Shown: positions 42,675-50,167, counted from the stretch's first letter. The stretch is 64,000 nucleotides of DNA from Halorubrum hochsteinianum (GCF_023702125.1 NZ_CP098415.1:806001-870000); one strand, 5' to 3'. Notes: generated by a model not told the origin, from the letters alone. Numbers and translations: made by a program.

Positions 42675-42966
42675 TTATAAACAGTTGACCGCCGATCGAC
42701 GACGAACTCCTCCGAAGCCCCAGTCGCGAGGCGGTCGCACACTCGCTGTGGTCCTCACTCGGTCGCTTCGCTCCCTCGCTGCGGTCCTTGCGTCGTCTGC
42801 GACCGCCTCGCGACTGCCCCTTCGAGTCCCGCCCCGCACCGCAACCGCAGCCTCACGCCTCCCCAACCTCGTCGCTCCCTTCGGTCGCGACTCCCTCGCG
42901 CGTGCTCCTCGCGGCCGCCTTCGGCGGCGCGCTCGGAGGCACGCGCCACCGCAGTTCTATTTATAA
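42675..42966 (+). ncRNA. repeated structured RNA-like element, copy B
   Basis: This is the cleanest copy. Order: TATA box TTATAAACAG (42675-42684); GAAC at 42704-42707 where transcription should start; stem 1, CGAAG-CCC-CAGTCGCGAGGCGGTCGCA (42713-42739) against 42798-42824, a perfect 19-bp helix, a CCC/CCC internal loop and a 5-bp base; linker with CCTCACGCCTCCCC; stem 2, GTCGC (42871) with GCGAC (42887); stem 3, GCGCGTGC (42898) with GCACGCGC (42939), capped by GCCGCC-TTC-GGCGGC; and a closing CTATTTATAA. Stem 1 and stem 2 differ between copies by paired changes. No open frame in it looks like a real protein. Confidence 0.7.
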
Positions 42967-42990
42967 ATGAAGCCGGGGCCAGCCGGTCGC

Positions 42991-43683
42991 GTGACGCTGG
43001 TTCCATTCAGCGACTTGGCCCGCGCGGCGTACTGCCCCCGGCAGCTCTACTACGTTCGGCGCGACGACGGGCGGAGCGTCCCGCCGAAGGCGCGCGAACG
43101 CATCGATCTAGCGTTTCGCTACGACGAACTGGTCGACGCGCCGGATCGGGTGCTGCGGCGGCTACCCCTTCACCGGTCGCCGGCCGCGTACCGCCGGAAT
43201 CTGGACCGGTTGCGCGAGCTCGGCGAGTACGACGCCCTCGTCGACCCCGCGAGCGAGCGCGGGTTCCTCTCGGGCAAGGACTGTCACGGGACGGTTCACA
43301 AGGTGCTGGAATCGGGAGACGGCGGATCGAACGAGAGCGACGGGGAGCAGTCGCCGCCGGTCCCGACGCTGGTCTCCTCCGGCGAGCCGCCGGAAAACGG
43401 CGTGTGGGAGCCGCAGGCGGTCCGCGCGGTCGGGATCGCGAAGGCGCTGGCGTGGGAACGCGAGCGGGAGGTCCCGCGGGCGCTCGTCGAGTACCCCGCG
43501 GTCGGCGTCGTCCGCGAGGTCCGGCTCACGACCCGCAAGAAGGCGGCGTATCGGACGGCCCTCCGGAGCGCTCGGTCGATCGACGGCCCGCCGCCGCGCG
43601 TCGACGACGGGCGTTGCGATTCCTGCGAGTACGCGGGCGAGTGCGGGACGCGGCGACGGTCGCTCCGATCGCTGCTGGGGTGA
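42991..43683 (+). CDS. Cas4-like protein with lost nuclease motif
   Basis: This 230-residue protein keeps the Cas4/Dna2-like layout: an N-terminal Cys in AAYCPRQLYYVRR and three C-terminal Cys (CDSCEYAGECG) that would bind an Fe-S cluster. The RecB-type catalytic motifs are not there: where G-x-x-D and P-x-E-x-K are expected, it reads GTVHKV and PTLVSSG. It may be a non-catalytic Fe-S DNA-binding protein. No other cas gene is present. The TATA box TTTATAAA (42960-42967) at the end of the repeat is about 27 bp before GTG 42991, which I take as a leaderless start; an ATG at 42967 lies inside the TATA box. Confidence 0.75.
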   Translation: MTLVPFSDLARAAYCPRQLYYVRRDDGRSVPPKARERIDLAFRYDELVDAPDRVLRRLPLHRSPAAYRRNLDRLRELGEYDALVDPASERGFLSGKDCHGTVHKVLESGDGGSNESDGEQSPPVPTLVSSGEPPENGVWEPQAVRAVGIAKALAWEREREVPRALVEYPAVGVVREVRLTTRKKAAYRTALRSARSIDGPPPRVDDGRCDSCEYAGECGTRRRSLRSLLG

Positions 43684-43801
43684 GGCCGCGCGGTCGGCGC
43701 GTCCGCCTCCGTCGGGCCCCGCCGAGAGATCCACGACGAAACCGGAGTCCAACCGACGGTCGCTCGGCCATTCCTGACGCGACCCGGCAGTTTATACGTG
43801 T

Positions 43802-45538
43802 GTGTGTCGTCCGCATGGGTACGAATGGCGCGAGACGAACGCGTTCGTTCGGAGGATAGAGGAAGTCGCCTCGCGGCGGCTGGCCGCGAAATTCTCCGGC
43901 GATAACGACTCCGGGGCACGACCGCCCCGCGGCGGCACCGACCCCCAGACCACCGACGAGCCGACGGACTCCCTTTTGACCCGAACACCACTCACCGACC
44001 TCGACGAGGTACAGCTGTTAGACACCACGCTGCGCGACGGCGAGCAGATGCCGGGCGTCTCGCTGTCGCCGGGCGAGAAGGTCGACGTCGCCCGCGAACT
44101 CGACGCCGCGGGCGTCCACCTGATCGAGGCCGGCTCGGCGTGCACCTCCGCGGGCGAGCGCGAGGCGATCCGGCAGGTCGCCGACGAGGGGCTCGACGCC
44201 ACCGTGACGAGCTTCGCTCGGGGGGTGAAACGGGACGTGGACCACGCGCTCGACTGCGGCGTCGACGGCGTGAACCTCGTCGTCCCCGCGTCCGACAAGC
44301 ACGTCGAGACGAAGGTGGGGTCGACCCGCGACGAGGTGGTCGAGACGACCGTCGAACTCGTCGAGTACGCCAAAGACCACGGCCTGTGGGTGGAGGTGCT
44401 CGGCGAGGACGGCTCGCGGGCCGACCTCGACTACCTCGAACGCCTGCTCGGTGCCGGGCTCGACGCCGGCGCGGACCGCATCTGCTACTGCGACACCGTC
44501 GGCGCGGCCGACCCCGAGCGCACCGCGGCGGTCGTCTCCCGGCTCGCCGACCGCGGCCCGACGAGCCTCCACACCCACGACGACCTCGGCTTCGGATTGG
44601 CGAACGTCCACGCCGGGCTGAAGGCGGGGGCGGACACCGTCCACGGGACGGTCCTCGGCGTGGGCGAGCGCGCCGGCAACGTCGCCCTCGAGGAGGTCGC
44701 GATCGCGCTCGGCGAGTCGTACGGCGTCGACACCGTCGAGCTCGCGCGGCTCTACCGGCTCTGTCGGACGATCTCGGAGGCGACCGGCGTCGCGCTCCCG
44801 CCGAACAAGGCCGTCTGCGGCGCGAACGCTTTCGCCCACGAGTCCGGCATCCACACCGACGGCACGCTCAAGGACGGGACGATGTACGAGCCGTACCCGC
44901 CGGAGAGGGTCGGCCGTGAGCGCCGGCTCGTCCTCGGCAAGCACGCGGGCCGCGCCGGGGTGAAGGCCGCGCTCGCCGAGCACGACGTCGCGGTGACCGA
45001 CGACGAGCTGCGCGAGGTCGTCGCGCGCGTCAAGGAGCTGGGCGAGCGCGGCAAGCGCGTCACCGACGCGGACCTGCTCGCGGTCGCCGACGACGTACGC
45101 GGCCGCGAGCGCGAGCGCCACGTCGAACTCGTCGACCTCTCCGCGACCTCCGGCGGGAACCTCCCGACCGCCTCCGTCCGGCTCCGCGTGGGCGACGACG
45201 AGCGCGTCGCCGCCGGCACCGGCTCCGGGCCGGTCGACGCCGGGCTGGAGGCGGTCCGGACGGCGCTGGCGGGCGACGGAAGCGACGACGAGGGCGCGGG
45301 CGGCGGCGTCGCCTTCGACCTCGACTCCTACCACGTCGACGCGATCACCGGCGGCACCGACGCGGTCGTCACCGTCGAGGTGGACCTCTCGCGGGGCGAC
45401 CGCTCCGTGAGCGTCTCGGCGTCGGACGCCGACATCACCCGCGCGAGCGTCGTCGGGATGGTCGACGGACTCGACCGCCTGCTGGCCGCCGAGGCCGACG
45501 CCGCGGACGCCGATCCGGGGGCGGTCGCCGACGACTGA
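43802..45538 (+). CDS. 2-isopropylmalate/citramalate synthase family enzyme
   Basis: This is a DRE-TIM metallolyase of the LeuA family. LLDTTLRDGEQMPGVSLSP is the catalytic N-terminal motif, THDDLGFGLANVHAGLKAG carries the metal His, and GERAGNVALEEVAIAL follows; the C-terminal 150 residues are a LeuA regulatory domain. It condenses acetyl-CoA with 2-oxoisovalerate (leucine) or pyruvate (isoleucine, citramalate); sequence alone does not decide. Coordinates show the longest frame from GTG 43802. The TATA box at 43790-43797 would start transcription near 43817, so the true start is probably later, perhaps TTG 43976 (the only later candidate before the catalytic motif). Confidence 0.85.
   Translation: MCRPHGYEWRETNAFVRRIEEVASRRLAAKFSGDNDSGARPPRGGTDPQTTDEPTDSLLTRTPLTDLDEVQLLDTTLRDGEQMPGVSLSPGEKVDVARELDAAGVHLIEAGSACTSAGEREAIRQVADEGLDATVTSFARGVKRDVDHALDCGVDGVNLVVPASDKHVETKVGSTRDEVVETTVELVEYAKDHGLWVEVLGEDGSRADLDYLERLLGAGLDAGADRICYCDTVGAADPERTAAVVSRLADRGPTSLHTHDDLGFGLANVHAGLKAGADTVHGTVLGVGERAGNVALEEVAIALGESYGVDTVELARLYRLCRTISEATGVALPPNKAVCGANAFAHESGIHTDGTLKDGTMYEPYPPERVGRERRLVLGKHAGRAGVKAALAEHDVAVTDDELREVVARVKELGERGKRVTDADLLAVADDVRGRERERHVELVDLSATSGGNLPTASVRLRVGDDERVAAGTGSGPVDAGLEAVRTALAGDGSDDEGAGGGVAFDLDSYHVDAITGGTDAVVTVEVDLSRGDRSVSVSASDADITRASVVGMVDGLDRLLAAEADAADADPGAVADD
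43815..43859 (+). CDS. 14-codon leaderless ORF before the LeuA-family gene
   Basis: ATG 43815 lies about 22 bp after the TATA box GTTTATACG and opens a 14-codon frame (MGTNGARRTRSFGG) ending in TAG at 43859. It is in a different frame from the LeuA-family protein and overlaps the doubtful first part of that frame. It could be a leader peptide or chance. Confidence 0.25.
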   Translation: MGTNGARRTRSFGG

Positions 45539-45618
45539 CTCGCGGGACAGCGCGCCGGCGACGACCGATCCGCCGGCGTCTGACGAGGTTTTTATCTGAG
45601 GGCGTCCGAACGCCGGGT

Positions 45619-45930
45619 GTGAGCGTCGTCGTCGCTATCAAGCCGTCCGCGCGCAAGCGGAACGCGAAGGTTGGCAAGCTCGTCTTCGAGGACGGGTCCC
45701 GCCACGACTTCGAGAGCCGCGCGGCCGCCGAGCGGTGGGCGGACGACCTCTCGGCCGGCGACGGCCACGTCTGGATCGCGAGCGCGCACCCCCGCGACGA
45801 CGGCGACGCGGACTGTTACCTCGTCTCGCGCGCGACGAACGCGAAGTTGGAGGCCGCCTACGACAAGCGCCGCCGCCGGCTCAGAGGGGACACGGGGTCC
45901 GAACAGGAGTCGCTCGGCGGCGAGCCGTGA
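45619..45930 (+). CDS. small basic/acidic haloarchaeal protein
   Basis: This 103-residue protein starts at GTG 45619, about 27 bp after TTTTTATC, consistent with a leaderless mRNA. It contains VVVAIKPSARKRNAKVGKLV, FEDGSRHDFESRAAAERWADD, WIASAHPRDDGDADCYLVS and a basic tail. The compact alpha/beta pattern with basic N-terminus suggests nucleic-acid contact, but I do not recognise a family. Confidence 0.65.
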   Translation: MSVVVAIKPSARKRNAKVGKLVFEDGSRHDFESRAAAERWADDLSAGDGHVWIASAHPRDDGDADCYLVSRATNAKLEAAYDKRRRRLRGDTGSEQESLGGEP

Positions 45931-45957
45931 GCCGGGCGGTCGGACTCGCCCCGCCCG

Positions 45958-46335
45958 TCACTCCGCCGTCCCCGGCTCCTCGACCACGTCGTCCTCGAAG
46001 CCGGCGACCGCCTCCATGACCGCCTCGCGGTCCGCCTCGTCCACGTCGAACGCCCGCAGCGCCTTGTCGAGGTGGGTCGCGATCACCCCGAACTCCTCGC
46101 TCGTGATCCCCAGTCCCGCGTGAGCGGTCGCCATGTCCTCGCCCTCGTACTGGATGGGGCCGCCGGTGACCGCGCTCAGGAACTTGGTCTGGTGCGAGCG
46201 CTGCGCGGCCATGTCGACGTCCTCGAAGTGGTGCGCCACGCGCTCGTCGGCGAGGACGCGGTCGTAGAACTCCCCGACGACCGCGCCGATTGCCGGTTCG
46301 CCCCCGAGGCGATCGTACAGCGTCTCGTTCGGCAT
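45958..46335 (-). CDS. group I truncated hemoglobin
   Basis: This 125-residue protein starts MPNETLYDRLGGEPAIGAVV and has the truncated-hemoglobin pattern: LYDRLGG start, VAHHFEDVDM, QTKFLSAVTGGPIQY with the B/E-helix contacts, and a His in ATAHAGLGI as the likely proximal heme ligand. It may bind oxygen or nitric oxide in the cytoplasm. ATG 46335 is chosen; the upstream frame is Arg-rich. Confidence 0.85.
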   Translation of the reverse strand: MPNETLYDRLGGEPAIGAVVGEFYDRVLADERVAHHFEDVDMAAQRSHQTKFLSAVTGGPIQYEGEDMATAHAGLGITSEEFGVIATHLDKALRAFDVDEADREAVMEAVAGFEDDVVEEPGTAE

Positions 46336-46381
46336 ACCTCGGCGACGACCGCCGGCCCAATCAGTGTTCGGCCGCCCCGCC

Positions 46382-47827
46382 TCACGACGACCGCTCGTCC
46401 GCCGCCGGCTCGCCGCCGTCCTCCACCGTCGGCTCGCCGCCCGCATCGGGACCGGTTCCCCGCGCGTCCATCATGTCGGCGGCGCGGGTCGCCCAGTCCG
46501 AGTACCGGAAGCCGAGGGCGACGACGAGCGCCATCCACGCGTAGGCCGCGGACACCCCGACGTACGCGCCGACCGGGCCGAACCCCGCGGTGCGGCCGAG
46601 CAGCCACGACAGCCCGAGGAAGAGCCCGAACATCGCCGAGACGCGCGCGACCAGCGGGATCCGCGTCTCGCTGGCCCCCTGAAGCGAGCCGGAGAGCGCG
46701 GAGAAGCAGACCAGCGCGGCACCGGCGACACCGTACACCCGCGCGAAGTCGACCGCGTACGCGATCGTCGGGGCGTCGTCGGTGAAGATCGGCACGAGCC
46801 GCGGCGCGGCGACGACGAGCCCCAGCCCGATCGTCCCGACGGTGAGCACGCCGAGCCCGGCGACCGCCCAGCCGTTGAACCGCGCGGCCTCCGGGTCGCC
46901 CTCGCCGAGCGCCTGTCCGACCAGCACCGACGCCGCGACGTTGTAGCCGCGCGAGAGCGGCCCGGTCACCTGCTGGTAGACGCGGCGGCCGATCTGGAAC
47001 CCGGCGTTGACCGCCTCGCCGAAGCCCAAGAGGAGCGCGTTGAACGGGAACTCCGCGATCTCTGAGCCGAACCCCTCCAGGACGCGGGGGGCGCTCACGG
47101 CGAGCAGCTGTTTCGCGATCGTGAGGTCTCGCGGCCGCGCGAAGTCGGCGTCGGTCCACGACCCCCAGATCGCGAAACAGAGCAGGCCGGCGGTGAGGAC
47201 GTTCGCGCCCGCGGTCGCGAGGCCGACGCCGAGGACTTCGAGCCGCGGGAGGCCGAACAGCCCCAGCCCGAGGACGACCGAGCCGGCGATGTTGACGGAG
47301 TTGGCGGCGACGTTGACGTACATCGGGGTCCGGGTGTCGCCGGTCCCCTGAAGCGCCCGCGCGCCGACGAGGGCGACGTGGCGCGCCGGCGCGGTCGCGA
47401 ACACGACCGCGAGGTACGTCGAGCCGAGGTCGACGACCGCGGGCGAGGTCTCCTCGCCGACGATCCGGCCGAACACGTCGATCGCGAACTCGCCGAAGAG
47501 GAAGCCGAACAGGACGAACGGGATCCCGGCGAGCGCGCCGAGCAGGATCGCCTGCGTCACCGCCTCGTCGCGGTTCTCCGCGGCCCCCGCGCCGGTGTCC
47601 TGCGAGGAGAGCGCGATGGCACCGCCGCCGAGCCCCAGTCCGATCCGCAGCGGGAACCGGGCGTACAGGTCGGCGAGGCCGATCGCGACGACCGCGGCCG
47701 GCGAGAACAGCGCGGTGACCAAGACGTCGGTCGTCCGCATCGCGGTGCGGAACGTCTGCTCGGCCATGACGGGCCACGCGAGCGAGAACACGCGCCGCCA
47801 GACGCGCCGCAGCCGCGGGAAGTCCAT
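46382..47827 (-). CDS. MATE family efflux transporter
   Basis: This 481-residue protein has twelve membrane helices in two similar halves, beginning VFSLAWPVMAEQTFRTAMRTTDVLVTALF and with ALQGTGDTRTPMYVNV in the first half echoed by SLQGASETRIPLVARV in the second, the MATE repeat motif. MATE proteins export drugs or metabolites with sodium or proton exchange. ATG 47827 follows a TATATCAATA box by about 27-30 bp. The C-terminal tail is acidic and low-complexity. Confidence 0.9.
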   Translation of the reverse strand: MDFPRLRRVWRRVFSLAWPVMAEQTFRTAMRTTDVLVTALFSPAAVVAIGLADLYARFPLRIGLGLGGGAIALSSQDTGAGAAENRDEAVTQAILLGALAGIPFVLFGFLFGEFAIDVFGRIVGEETSPAVVDLGSTYLAVVFATAPARHVALVGARALQGTGDTRTPMYVNVAANSVNIAGSVVLGLGLFGLPRLEVLGVGLATAGANVLTAGLLCFAIWGSWTDADFARPRDLTIAKQLLAVSAPRVLEGFGSEIAEFPFNALLLGFGEAVNAGFQIGRRVYQQVTGPLSRGYNVAASVLVGQALGEGDPEAARFNGWAVAGLGVLTVGTIGLGLVVAAPRLVPIFTDDAPTIAYAVDFARVYGVAGAALVCFSALSGSLQGASETRIPLVARVSAMFGLFLGLSWLLGRTAGFGPVGAYVGVSAAYAWMALVVALGFRYSDWATRAADMMDARGTGPDAGGEPTVEDGGEPAADERSS

Positions 47828-47968
47828 GTACCGCCGCCGACGGTCGCCCGCGGTATTGATATACCGGAGGCGGTCGGCGTCGCCGCCACTCCGCGCCGCG
47901 GGCGCTGGTCGGCCGCCTCGGGACGGGCGTCCCCGAACGTTGAAGCCCGCCAGCGACCCACACGGCCC

Positions 47969-48376
47969 ATGGACGTCTTCGTGTACGGCACGCTGACCGA
48001 ACCGGAGCGGGTCGCCGAGGTGCTCGACTCGTTCGTCTTCGTCGGGCCGGCGACGCTCACCGGTCTCAGCCTCGTCGAGGGGCGGTACCCGACGCTCGCG
48101 CCGGGCGGCGAGACCGCGGGGCGGCTCCTCCGAACGGAGGCGGTCGACGCGCTCGACGCGTACGAGAACGTGGACGACGGGCTGTACGTCCGAGAGCGCG
48201 TGCCGCTGGACGCGCCGGCGGACCACCCCGACACCGCCGCGGTGTACGTCGGCGACCCCGACCGGCTCGACGCGGACGCGACGTGGCCGGGAAGCGGCCC
48301 GTTCGCCGACCGGGTGCGATCGGTGCTCGACGAGCGCGACGTGCGGGTGCGACTCACACCAACGGATCCCGTCTGA
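47969..48376 (+). CDS. gamma-glutamylcyclotransferase-like protein
   Basis: This 135-residue protein starts MDVFVYGTLTEPERVAEVL. The YGTL loop and the later ALDAYENVDDGLYVRERVPL with the catalytic-type Glu belong to the GGCT/AIG2 fold, which cyclises gamma-glutamyl amines or related amides. Substrate is unknown. It is divergent from the MATE exporter. Confidence 0.82.
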   Translation: MDVFVYGTLTEPERVAEVLDSFVFVGPATLTGLSLVEGRYPTLAPGGETAGRLLRTEAVDALDAYENVDDGLYVRERVPLDAPADHPDTAAVYVGDPDRLDADATWPGSGPFADRVRSVLDERDVRVRLTPTDPV

Positions 48377-48500
48377 CGGGCGGATGACGGCCTCGCAGTC
48401 GTGCGGTTTTACTTTCGCTCTGGTAGCCTCACCTTTTTGTATTCCCGCGGCGTCGTTTCACTCGCACGTCACACGCGTGCATTCCCCCACCCTTCCTCTC

Positions 48501-48521
48501 CCCCGAGCCGACGGCTCGGGG
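48501..48521 (+). terminator. 9-bp hairpin in the gap before ilvA
   Basis: CCCCGAGCC-GAC-GGCTCGGGG is a perfect 9-bp hairpin with a 3-nt loop, preceded by a C/T-rich tract. It may end transcription of the cyclotransferase gene, or be a protein or RNA site upstream of the threonine ammonia-lyase promoter. Confidence 0.4.
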
Positions 48522-48546
48522 ATCGACTCCCCCGACCGCGCCGTCG

Positions 48547-48573
48547 GCCGACCGCAACCGATTAGCGGTCGGC
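48547..48573. promoter_or_regulatory. ilvA promoter inside a 9-bp inverted repeat
   Basis: GCCGACCGC (48547-48555) and GCGGTCGGC (48565-48573) are perfect inverted repeats with the 9-bp spacer AACCGATTA. The weakly TATA-like GATTAG is about 27 bp before ATG 48590, so a regulator bound here would cover the promoter. Confidence 0.5.
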
Positions 48574-48589
48574 GCGGCGACTCGGTGGC

Positions 48590-49801
48590 ATGCTCACTCT
48601 TGCCGACATCCGCGAGGCGCGCGAGCGGGTCTCGGGCGTCGCCCGACACACGCCGTTGGAGCGGTCACGCTCCTTCTCCGAGATGAGCGGCGCGGACCTC
48701 CACCTCAAACTGGAGAACTTCCAGCGGACGGGCGCGTTCAAGATCCGGGGCGCGATGAACCGGATCGCCACCCTCTCCGAGGCGGAACGCGAGGCCGGCG
48801 TCGTCACCGCGAGCGCGGGCAACCACGCGCAGGGCGTGGCGCTGGCCGCCAGCCGCGCGGGCGTCGACGCCACGGTCGTCATGCCGAGGTTCGCGCCCGT
48901 CTCGAAGGTGAAGGCCACCCGCGGGTACGGCGCGAGCGTCCGCCTGGAGGGCGTCGACTACGACGAGGCGCAGGCGTACGCCCACCAGCTGGAGCGCGAG
49001 GAGGACCGGACCTACGTCCACGCGTTCGACGACCCGGTCGTGATGGCGGGTCAGGGGACGCTCGGACTGGAGATCGCCGACGACTGCCCCGAACTCGACA
49101 CGGTCGTCGTCCCGATCGGCGGCGGCGGGCTGATCTCGGGGGTCGCCGTCGCGATCAAAGAACAGCTCCCGGACGTGCGCGTCGTCGGCGTTCAGGCGGA
49201 GGGGGCCGCCTCGGCCGCGAAGTCGCTGGAAGCGGGCGAACTCAGAGAGATCGACAGCGTCGACACGATCGCCGACGGGATCGCCACGCGGTCGGTCGGC
49301 GAGCGGACCCTCGAAGTCATGTCGGAGTACGTCGACGAGGTCGTCACCGTCGACGACCGCGAGATCGCCTTGGCGCTCACGCTCCTACTCGAACGCGCGA
49401 AGACGCTCGTCGAGGGCGCGGGCGCGGTCGCGCTCGCGGCCGTCCTCTCCGAGGCGTTCGAGTACGACGACGGCGAGACGGTCGTCGCCGCGCTCTGCGG
49501 CGGCAACATCGACCTCAACCGCCTCGGCACGGTGGTCCGCCGGGGGCTGGTCCAGATGGGCCGGTACCTCAAGATCACCATCGATCTGAAGGACCGCCCC
49601 GGCGAGTTGGAGCGCGTCTCCAGCATCGTCGCGCGCACCGGCGCGAACGTGTACGCGGTCCACCACGACCGCACCTCGCGGGACGTGGCCGTCAACGCCG
49701 CCGAACTCGAACTCGAATTAGAGACCGACGACGCCGAACACGCCGCCGACATCGTCGACGCGCTCGAAGCCGAGGGGTACGAGGTCGAGATCCTGTCGTA
49801 G
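48590..49801 (+). CDS. ilvA: threonine ammonia-lyase
   Basis: This 403-residue PLP enzyme has FQRTGAFKIRGAMN with the PLP Lys, the SAGNHAQGVA loop and the glycine-rich phosphate site GGGGLISG, followed by a C-terminal ACT domain (LKITIDLKDRPGELERVSSIVARTGANVY) that senses amino acids. It converts threonine to 2-oxobutyrate in isoleucine synthesis or threonine breakdown. A LeuA-family gene lies 3 kb upstream. Length and start are normal for the biodegradative/ACT-containing type. Confidence 0.92.
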   Translation: MLTLADIREARERVSGVARHTPLERSRSFSEMSGADLHLKLENFQRTGAFKIRGAMNRIATLSEAEREAGVVTASAGNHAQGVALAASRAGVDATVVMPRFAPVSKVKATRGYGASVRLEGVDYDEAQAYAHQLEREEDRTYVHAFDDPVVMAGQGTLGLEIADDCPELDTVVVPIGGGGLISGVAVAIKEQLPDVRVVGVQAEGAASAAKSLEAGELREIDSVDTIADGIATRSVGERTLEVMSEYVDEVVTVDDREIALALTLLLERAKTLVEGAGAVALAAVLSEAFEYDDGETVVAALCGGNIDLNRLGTVVRRGLVQMGRYLKITIDLKDRPGELERVSSIVARTGANVYAVHHDRTSRDVAVNAAELELELETDDAEHAADIVDALEAEGYEVEILS

Positions 49802-49811
49802 TCAGCCGCGA

Positions 49812-50167
49812 TTATTTATAGACAAACGGCGGTGGCGCGCGCCTACGAGCGGCGCGAAGCGCCGCGAGACAGCTCGCGCGAGGGAGTCGACCGGTCGGAG
49901 CGAAGCGGAGACCGGTCGACGAGGCTGGGGAGGTGTGAGGTGCGGTGCTGTGTGGGTGGGACTCGAAGGGGCAGCCGGGAGGCGGGCGCAGGCGTTCACG
50001 AGAGCTCCGCTCTCGTGAGCCAGTCAGAACGCTTCGCGTTCTGATGACGACGTAAGCACCGCAGGAGCGAGTGAAACGAGCGACGAGGAGCACAGCGAGC
50101 GTGCGCCCGCCTCCCGGCTGGGGCTTCGGTAGTGTTCGCCGTCGGTCCACGGCCGGCTATTTATAAA
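49812..50167 (-). ncRNA. repeated structured RNA-like element, copy C
   Basis: This copy is on the minus strand. TTTATAAATAG lies at 50157-50167, and GAAC (50137-50134) is again at the expected start of transcription. Stem 1 is CGAAG-CCC-CAGCCGGGAGGCGGGCGCA against its complement (plus-strand arms 49964-49990 and 50102-50128); three base pairs differ from copy B and each is compensated. Its loop carries two extra hairpins of 10 and 8 bp (49996-50018 and 50025-50043). Stem 2 is a perfect GTCGACCGGT/ACCGGTCGAC (49886-49895 and 49911-49920). The 3' end again has a TATAAATAA box. It fills the gap between ilvA and trxB. Confidence 0.7.

Noticed and set aside
42820-42835. CTTCGAGTCCCG in the repeat, similar to a tRNA T-arm
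   Set aside because: There is no acceptor stem, D-arm or anticodon arm around it, and CTTCG is needed for stem 1. The likeness is probably chance.
42600-43000. The repeats considered as insertion sequences with a transposase
   Set aside because: No transposase is present and no clear target duplication is visible. A non-autonomous mobile element remains possible, but the compensated stems need an explanation beyond transposition.
49812-50150. A 112-codon minus-strand frame with the string LPKPQPGGGRTLAVLL and other frames in the repeats sharing LPLRVPPRTAPHTSP
   Set aside because: The shared peptide comes from translating the conserved linker of the repeated element. The frames are Arg/Ser/Pro-rich, not acidic, and break differently in each copy.
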